Shown here: one piece after another, positions 6,015-9,198 of the stretch | Position numbering within the stretch: the first letter of the stretch is position 1 | Layout: each line of letters opens with the position of its first letter | NCBI GenBank assembly: GCA_001787465.1 | Contig: MFXJ01000045.1 | Location: 1-9,198, forward strand | Direction of reading: 5' to 3' | Length of the DNA: 9,198 nt | Source: Candidatus Peregrinibacteria bacterium RIFOXYB2_FULL_32_7 | GTDB lineage: Bacteria; Patescibacteriota; Gracilibacteria; UBA1369; GWF2-33-10 | The notes under the pieces: generated by a model | Database searches by the model: none | What the model was told of the DNA's origin: nothing | Seen by the model: only the letters and a program-made list of their open reading frames with translations | Translations under genes and position numbers: made by a program

Positions 6015-7502
6015 TCATCCTCTAAATCGCATTTCCCTCCCTCCAATAATAATCTTATCCCCTGCTTTGGCTCCTACTCTTATAAGCGCATTTTTGATTT
6101 TCATCTTTTTCATGACATCATAAACTCTATGCACCGCTTCTTCATTTGTAAAATCAGTCATTTTGACAATTTGTTCTAATCTCGTTTGCTCAACAACAAA
6201 AATTTTCCTAATTTTCCTTTTATCATTAGATTTTTCTTCTTCAACTTCATCTATATCATGAGACAAAAGATTTTTCATCTCTACCTTTTTACCCATCCTT
6301 TGTTTTTTAGTCAATCGCCTCTTTTCCTTAACAAATTCAGTACTATCAATATTTTCTTTTCCAGCAAATATAATTTCAAAATCCTCCTTTCCCTTCTCCA
6401 AATGCGGCTTATAAATCTTATGTTTTTTTTCATCTATTGATTCTTTAATTTGCCGTAAAGGCACATTGCAATGCGCCTCCGCATTGATCATCTCCCATAT
6501 TTTAAAAATCATCTCCTTAATACCACCGCCTGTTACGGCAGAAATACATAAAATTTTACCTTTTAATTTCTTATTTATTTTTTCCAATTCTTTTATCAAA
6601 AATTCCTTAAATTCTTCATCGATCGCATCAGTTTTATTAATTACTATAATCTGCTTTTTTTTCGCTAAATCTGCTGAATATTTTTTTAACTCCTCATTAA
6701 TAGTTTCATAATTTTCCAAAATATCATTTGATGTCGCATCCAATAAATGAATCAAAAATTTTGCCCGTGTAATATGTTTTAAAAATTTATCACCCAAACC
6801 TTTCCCTTCTGATGCTCCTTCAATTAAACCAGGCACATCAACAACCACAAAACTTTCTGAAGCTTTACCGCCAAATTTGCTTAAATCCACTACTCCTAAA
6901 TTCGGAATTAAAGTTGTAAATGGATAATCAGCAATTTTTGGTCTGGAATTAGAAATATGAGAGATCAGAGTTGATTTTCCAACCGAAGGCATACCAATAA
7001 TAGCTACATCAGCGACTAATTTTAATTCTAAAATTAAATCAAGTTCCTGTCCTTCCTCTCCTTTCTCAGCAAAAGAAGGGGCTTGACGAGTAGAAGAAGC
7101 GAAATGAGCATTCCCATATCCTCCGCGCCCTCCTCTGGCAACAACATATTCATCCCCGCATTTACACAAATCAGTCACAAAACTATTCTCAGCTTTCAAC
7201 TCTCTATTCTCAGTTTTAATTATCGTTCCCACCGGCACTTCCAAAATCAAATCATCCCCATTCTTTCCCCTTTTATTATTGCCACTTCCTCTCTCTCCAC
7301 TCTCAGCTTTGAACATTTTTTTTGTTCGAAAATCAGACAAAGTATTCACATTGTCAACTGCGCGAAAAATCAAATCACCACCCTTTCCGCCATCACCACC
7401 ATCAGGACCGCCTTTAGCAATAAATTTTTCCCGATGAAAACCAATGCATCCATCACCACCTTTCCCTGCCACAGCCGTTATTTTAGCTTCATCACAAAAC
7501 AT
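6015..7502 (-). CDS. obgE: Obg-family ribosome-assembly GTPase
   Basis: ObgE (CgtA) is an essential GTPase acting in late 50S subunit assembly and stress signalling. The glycine-rich Obg fold covers about 1-160 (start MFCDEAKITA; GGPDGGDGGKGG at 31-42; ARGGRGGYGNAHF at 122-134). The GTPase domain has G1 GMPSVGKST (170-178), G2 DYPFTTL (192-198), G3 DVPGLIEGASEGKGLG (222-237), G4 NKTD (289-292) and G5 SAVTGGG (321-327). The C-terminal OCT domain ends IIIGGREMRF (485-494). The 495 residues exceed the usual 430-460. Most of the surplus is a lysine/glutamate-rich stretch of about 45 residues (about 381-430) inside the OCT domain, between DFEIIFA and KIFVVEQTRLEQIVKMTDF. The stop is TGA, which supports the standard code. 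An extended -10 promoter lies about 75 bases upstream. Confidence 0.97.
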   Translation of the reverse strand: MFCDEAKITAVAGKGGDGCIGFHREKFIAKGGPDGGDGGKGGDLIFRAVDNVNTLSDFRTKKMFKAESGERGSGNNKRGKNGDDLILEVPVGTIIKTENRELKAENSFVTDLCKCGDEYVVARGGRGGYGNAHFASSTRQAPSFAEKGEEGQELDLILELKLVADVAIIGMPSVGKSTLISHISNSRPKIADYPFTTLIPNLGVVDLSKFGGKASESFVVVDVPGLIEGASEGKGLGDKFLKHITRAKFLIHLLDATSNDILENYETINEELKKYSADLAKKKQIIVINKTDAIDEEFKEFLIKELEKINKKLKGKILCISAVTGGGIKEMIFKIWEMINAEAHCNVPLRQIKESIDEKKHKIYKPHLEKGKEDFEIIFAGKENIDSTEFVKEKRRLTKKQRMGKKVEMKNLLSHDIDEVEEEKSNDKRKIRKIFVVEQTRLEQIVKMTDFTNEEAVHRVYDVMKKMKIKNALIRVGAKAGDKIIIGGREMRFRG

Positions 7503-7504
7503 AA

Positions 7505-7513
7505 CCCTTCGGG
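7505..7513 (-). promoter_or_regulatory. Small CCC-GAA-GGG hairpin at the obgE start
   Basis: The obgE messenger reads CCCGAAGGG, then UU, then AUG. Three G-C pairs could close a three-base loop. The only G-rich Shine-Dalgarno-like bases in any spacer of the window (AAGGG) lie within it, two bases before the start codon. That spacing is too close for a normal ribosome-binding site, so pairing could limit initiation. Confidence 0.3.
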
Positions 7514-7575
7514 AATTATAAATTATAAATTTTAGATTTTAAATTATTTAATTTAAAAAATTTTTTTCTAAAAAA

Positions 7576-7606
7576 ATTATACCATTAAAAAGTGTCCAAA
7601 GGACAA
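7576..7606 (-). promoter_or_regulatory. Extended -10 promoter of the obgE-pth-rplU-truB operon
   Basis: Read on the minus strand, a consensus TATAAT (7576-7581) is directly preceded by TGG (7582-7584), a perfect TGn extended -10. A -35-like TTGTCC (7601-7606) lies 19 bases upstream, slightly long but tolerable with an extended -10. Transcription would begin near 7569, giving a leader of about 67 bases before the obgE ATG. Confidence 0.6.
7587..7605 (-). terminator. Palindrome with T-run: weak terminator or operator
   Basis: On the minus strand TGTCC-TTT-GGACA (7593-7605) forms a 5-bp stem with a 3-base loop, followed by C and five T (7587-7591). It stands 35 bases after the stop of the upstream unrecognised gene, so it could be a short intrinsic terminator. 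The same palindrome overlaps the -35 region of the obgE promoter and could instead be a repressor site. The stem is short for either role. Confidence 0.35.
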
Positions 7607-7608
7607 CC

Positions 7609-7635
7609 ATAATTTATAATTTATAATTTATAATT
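7609..7635. repeat. Seven-base AT tandem repeat, with an inverted partner at 7514-7530
   Basis: The unit ataattt repeats about 3.9 times in 7609-7635. The 17 bases at 7514-7530, aattataaattataaat, are the exact reverse complement of 7612-7628. The two arms flank 81 bases that include the promoter and palindrome. Low-complexity A/T DNA forms such matches easily, so functional meaning is uncertain. Confidence 0.6.
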
Positions 7636-7639
7636 AAAT

Positions 7640-8449
7640 TTACGCCTGCCTTATCTCTTTGCCACCATCTCCTCTAAACACTCCAGCAATACGAGTAAAT
7701 AATCCTTTTTTATCTGCTTTTTGCTTATCATTTTTCACAATTACTTCTTTAGATTCAGTTTTTGTACCAGTCGCTTCATCAATAAGATATTTCATCTTAG
7801 AAATTGTTCCTACGTCAACATTCCCTGTATCAAGAGCCTTAGCAACTATTTCAAGATATGGATCATTTTTATCAACTCCTTCTGTCTCTCTGATCCTTTT
7901 AGCTAAAACCATTGCCTCCAAATATAATGGATTTTTAGACTTATCAAATGGTCGCCTAGAAACAGGATCACCGTTAACCATTGCCAAAGCCAATTTCTGA
8001 TATTCATTTTCAATTTCTCCTTTCAAAAAATTACGTTCTTCTGAAGTTATGTCATCTGGTAGTCCGTTAATTCCAGCTAAAAGAGCATCTTTTTCTCTAC
8101 CTAAAAAAGCAACACTTAAAGCTCCATCAGTCATTTCCAACATAGCAGAATAAGCTTGAGTGGCAATTCCCACATCTCCATATATTGATTCTTCTTTCGC
8201 TAAATCATCAAAAAATTTACCAAAAGCATCATTAACTTTATCTCGTAAAGCTATCTGTGCAGGAAGAGGTAATCCTTTAACATAATCAGCTGATGTTAAT
8301 TTGTCGCGCAAACCTGCAACTTTACCAATTATTTCAGCTAACTGCTTAGCATTAATCTCAGCTAAACCTCTTGTATCTAAAGCTTCTTGGGCTTCAGGTG
8401 CTTGAATCGCATTCTGTTGTGCTTCACTATTTCCTTGTTCGGGAGTCAT
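7640..8449 (-). CDS. Unrecognised 269-residue helical protein
   Basis: I do not recognise this family. The N-terminus (1-25) is rich in Gln, Glu and Ala and probably disordered. Residues of about 27-225 look mainly helical with charged and Ala/Leu-rich patches (AEINAKQLAEIIGKVAGL at 30-47, then KVNDAFGKFFDDLAKEE at 71-87). The tail after 228 is lysine-rich (KNDKQKADKKG) and ends GDGGKEIRQA. There is no cysteine, signal peptide or membrane segment, so it is likely cytoplasmic. Codon use resembles the neighbouring genes. The ATG at 8449 lies eight bases after the previous gene, so the two are probably translated from one message. A possible weak terminator follows it. Confidence 0.75.
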   Translation of the reverse strand: MTPEQGNSEAQQNAIQAPEAQEALDTRGLAEINAKQLAEIIGKVAGLRDKLTSADYVKGLPLPAQIALRDKVNDAFGKFFDDLAKEESIYGDVGIATQAYSAMLEMTDGALSVAFLGREKDALLAGINGLPDDITSEERNFLKGEIENEYQKLALAMVNGDPVSRRPFDKSKNPLYLEAMVLAKRIRETEGVDKNDPYLEIVAKALDTGNVDVGTISKMKYLIDEATGTKTESKEVIVKNDKQKADKKGLFTRIAGVFRGDGGKEIRQA

Positions 8450-8457
8450 AAAAAAAT

Positions 8458-8790
8458 TTAAGAAATATTTAAAAGCTCTTCATCTAACTTCGCAACCTGT
8501 CCTTTATCATCCTCAGAATCTATCTTTTCTGCTTCTATCAACATAGACTCCGATTGTTTTTGAAAAAAATCTTTCATAATGCTTCCAAAATTCTGTACAT
8601 GTTTAACTCTTTCTTCTTCAGGCAAAGCCATAATCCTTTGTTGAGCTTGAATATAAGTATTCAAAGATTCAGCAAATTTCACCAAGGTCTGCTCATTCAT
8701 CAACTCTACTGCTGATAAAAACTTTTGCTTTACATCAGCCTGCAAAAATTCAGTTTCAGAAACCAGTTTTTTAACTTCAGCTAAATTCAT
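8458..8790 (-). CDS. Unrecognised 110-residue helical, acidic-tailed protein
   Basis: I do not recognise this family. The whole protein looks alpha-helical: NLAEVKKLVSETEFL (2-16), then KQKFLSAVELM, ESLNTYIQAQQRIM and MKDFFQKQSESMLIEAEK. An acidic end (IDSEDDKGQVAKLDEELLNIS) follows. No cysteine, signal or membrane segment is seen. A coiled coil or small helical bundle is plausible. The ATG at 8790 is preceded by TTTTTAAAAAT, the same A-rich leader type as nadB, rplU and pth. It lies 36 bases after the gene to its right and eight before the next gene, so it is the middle member of a three-gene run. Confidence 0.7.
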   Translation of the reverse strand: MNLAEVKKLVSETEFLQADVKQKFLSAVELMNEQTLVKFAESLNTYIQAQQRIMALPEEERVKHVQNFGSIMKDFFQKQSESMLIEAEKIDSEDDKGQVAKLDEELLNIS

Positions 8791-8826
8791 ATTTTTAAAA
8801 ATTTAAATTCTAAAAAATACTTAATT

Positions 8827-9198
8827 TTATCCTCGAGGTGTATTCTTATCTTTTTTAGCCTGAGCCATTCTTTGATTTTGTCTTAATAATTCCGTCTCAT
8901 CAGGTAATATCTTACCATTCGCATCAACAATAACTTGTCTTGTGTTCGCCTCATGCTCTACATATGCACTCATTAACGCCAAAGCATTTGGATCCATAGT
9001 AGTAATATCCTGTTCAGCATATTGTTTAGCCATTGTATTAATCGCAGATCGCGTATAACCAAATCTAGGATCACTTAATTCATTTTTATAAGAATCTCTC
9101 AATGCTATATATTTTTCAAAAACTGCTTTACCTTCTTTATAATTCACAGGACGTTCAGCGTCATTACTTTCATCTCTAGCAGGTTCAGAATTTACTAC
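8827..9198 (-). CDS. Unrecognised protein, N-terminus beyond the right edge (partial)
   Basis: The frame is open from the TAA at 8827-8829 to the window edge. A GTG at 9145-9147 could start a 106-residue protein, but the same frame continues upstream for 17 more codons (VVNSEPARDESNDAERP) with no stop, so the true start is probably outside. The visible part is helical and polar: YKEGKAVFEKYIALRDSYKN, then SAINTMAKQYAEQDIT, MSAYVEHEANTRQVI, and a Gln/Lys-rich end (NQRMAQAKKDKNTPRG). No cysteine or membrane segment is seen. I do not recognise the family. It resembles its two downstream neighbours in style (small, helical, charged), suggesting a related function. Confidence 0.65.
   Translation of the reverse strand, partial: VVNSEPARDESNDAERPVNYKEGKAVFEKYIALRDSYKNELSDPRFGYTRSAINTMAKQYAEQDITTMDPNALALMSAYVEHEANTRQVIVDANGKILPDETELLRQNQRMAQAKKDKNTPRG

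Larger units (their letters stand above)
7503..7639. other. AT-rich spacer before obgE
   Basis: This 137-base stretch has no gene. It holds, in minus-strand order, a seven-base tandem array, a 13-base palindrome, an extended -10 promoter, a leader of about 65 bases and a small CCC/GGG hairpin at the obgE start. It is the longest non-coding stretch in the window and the probable control region of the obgE operon. Confidence 0.8.

Noticed and set aside
6015..6017. UGA read as glycine (code of SR1/Gracilibacteria-like lineages)
   Set aside because: obgE ends correctly at this UGA after the conserved OCT end, and no recognised gene has an internal UGA, so the standard code fits.
7370..7420. GC-rich patch in obgE as a further insertion
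   Set aside because: It encodes the conserved glycine-rich GGPDGGDGGKGG of the Obg fold; Gly codons explain the GC content.
6186..7535. Plus-strand frames opposite obgE (6186, 6466, 7083)
   Set aside because: They are Phe/Ile/Ser-rich shadows of a clearly conserved GTPase.
7659..8000. Plus-strand frames opposite the 269-residue gene (7659 and 7721)
   Set aside because: The minus-strand frame is longer, sits in a tight same-strand series and has ordinary protein composition; the shadows do not.
9145..9147. GTG as the start of the rightmost gene
   Set aside because: The frame stays open for 17 further codons to the window edge, so the true start is probably outside.

Overview
The window is AT-rich bacterial DNA whose spacers are almost pure A/T. 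Genes are tightly packed, most starts lack a Shine-Dalgarno sequence, and stop codons follow the standard code: TAA in most genes, TAG in pth, TGA only at the end of obgE. These traits, a conserved housekeeping core and a few unrecognised small proteins suggest a reduced-genome lineage such as Patescibacteria/CPR. This is an inference from style, not from a marker gene.

Layout. A plus-strand pair fills 71-2904: tgt (tRNA-guanine transglycosylase) and nadB (L-aspartate oxidase), preceded by the last codons of an upstream gene. A long minus-strand series runs from the right edge towards 2830. It starts with three unrecognised helical proteins (right edge to 7640). A 137-base AT-rich spacer with a good extended -10 promoter follows. 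Then come obgE (ribosome-assembly GTPase), pth (peptidyl-tRNA hydrolase), rplU (ribosomal protein L21 with a lysine-rich tail), truB (tRNA Psi55 synthase) and a WecA/TagO-type polyprenyl-phosphate sugar-1-phosphate transferase. The two units converge, and nadB and the transferase overlap tail to tail by 75 bases.

Working together. obgE, pth, rplU and truB form a translation and ribosome-biogenesis operon, and tgt adds a second tRNA-modification enzyme. nadB belongs to de novo NAD synthesis. The transferase starts lipid-linked glycan assembly for the cell envelope. rpmA (L27), usually between rplU and obgE, is not here; pth occupies that place.

Most notable signal. nadB carries two almost identical GC-rich elements of about 102-105 bases, inserted in frame at two separate places in its C-terminal part. 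Each has a perfect 8-bp hairpin and a 12-base tandem repeat, and each is open in four of six frames. They translate to about 34 extra residues each and appear to sit in a domain linker and an inter-helix loop. This resembles the protein-coding palindromic elements known from Rickettsia, in an unrelated-looking genome. A shorter, different GC-rich in-frame insertion lies in a variable loop of truB. These inserts are the best candidate for an undescribed element family here.
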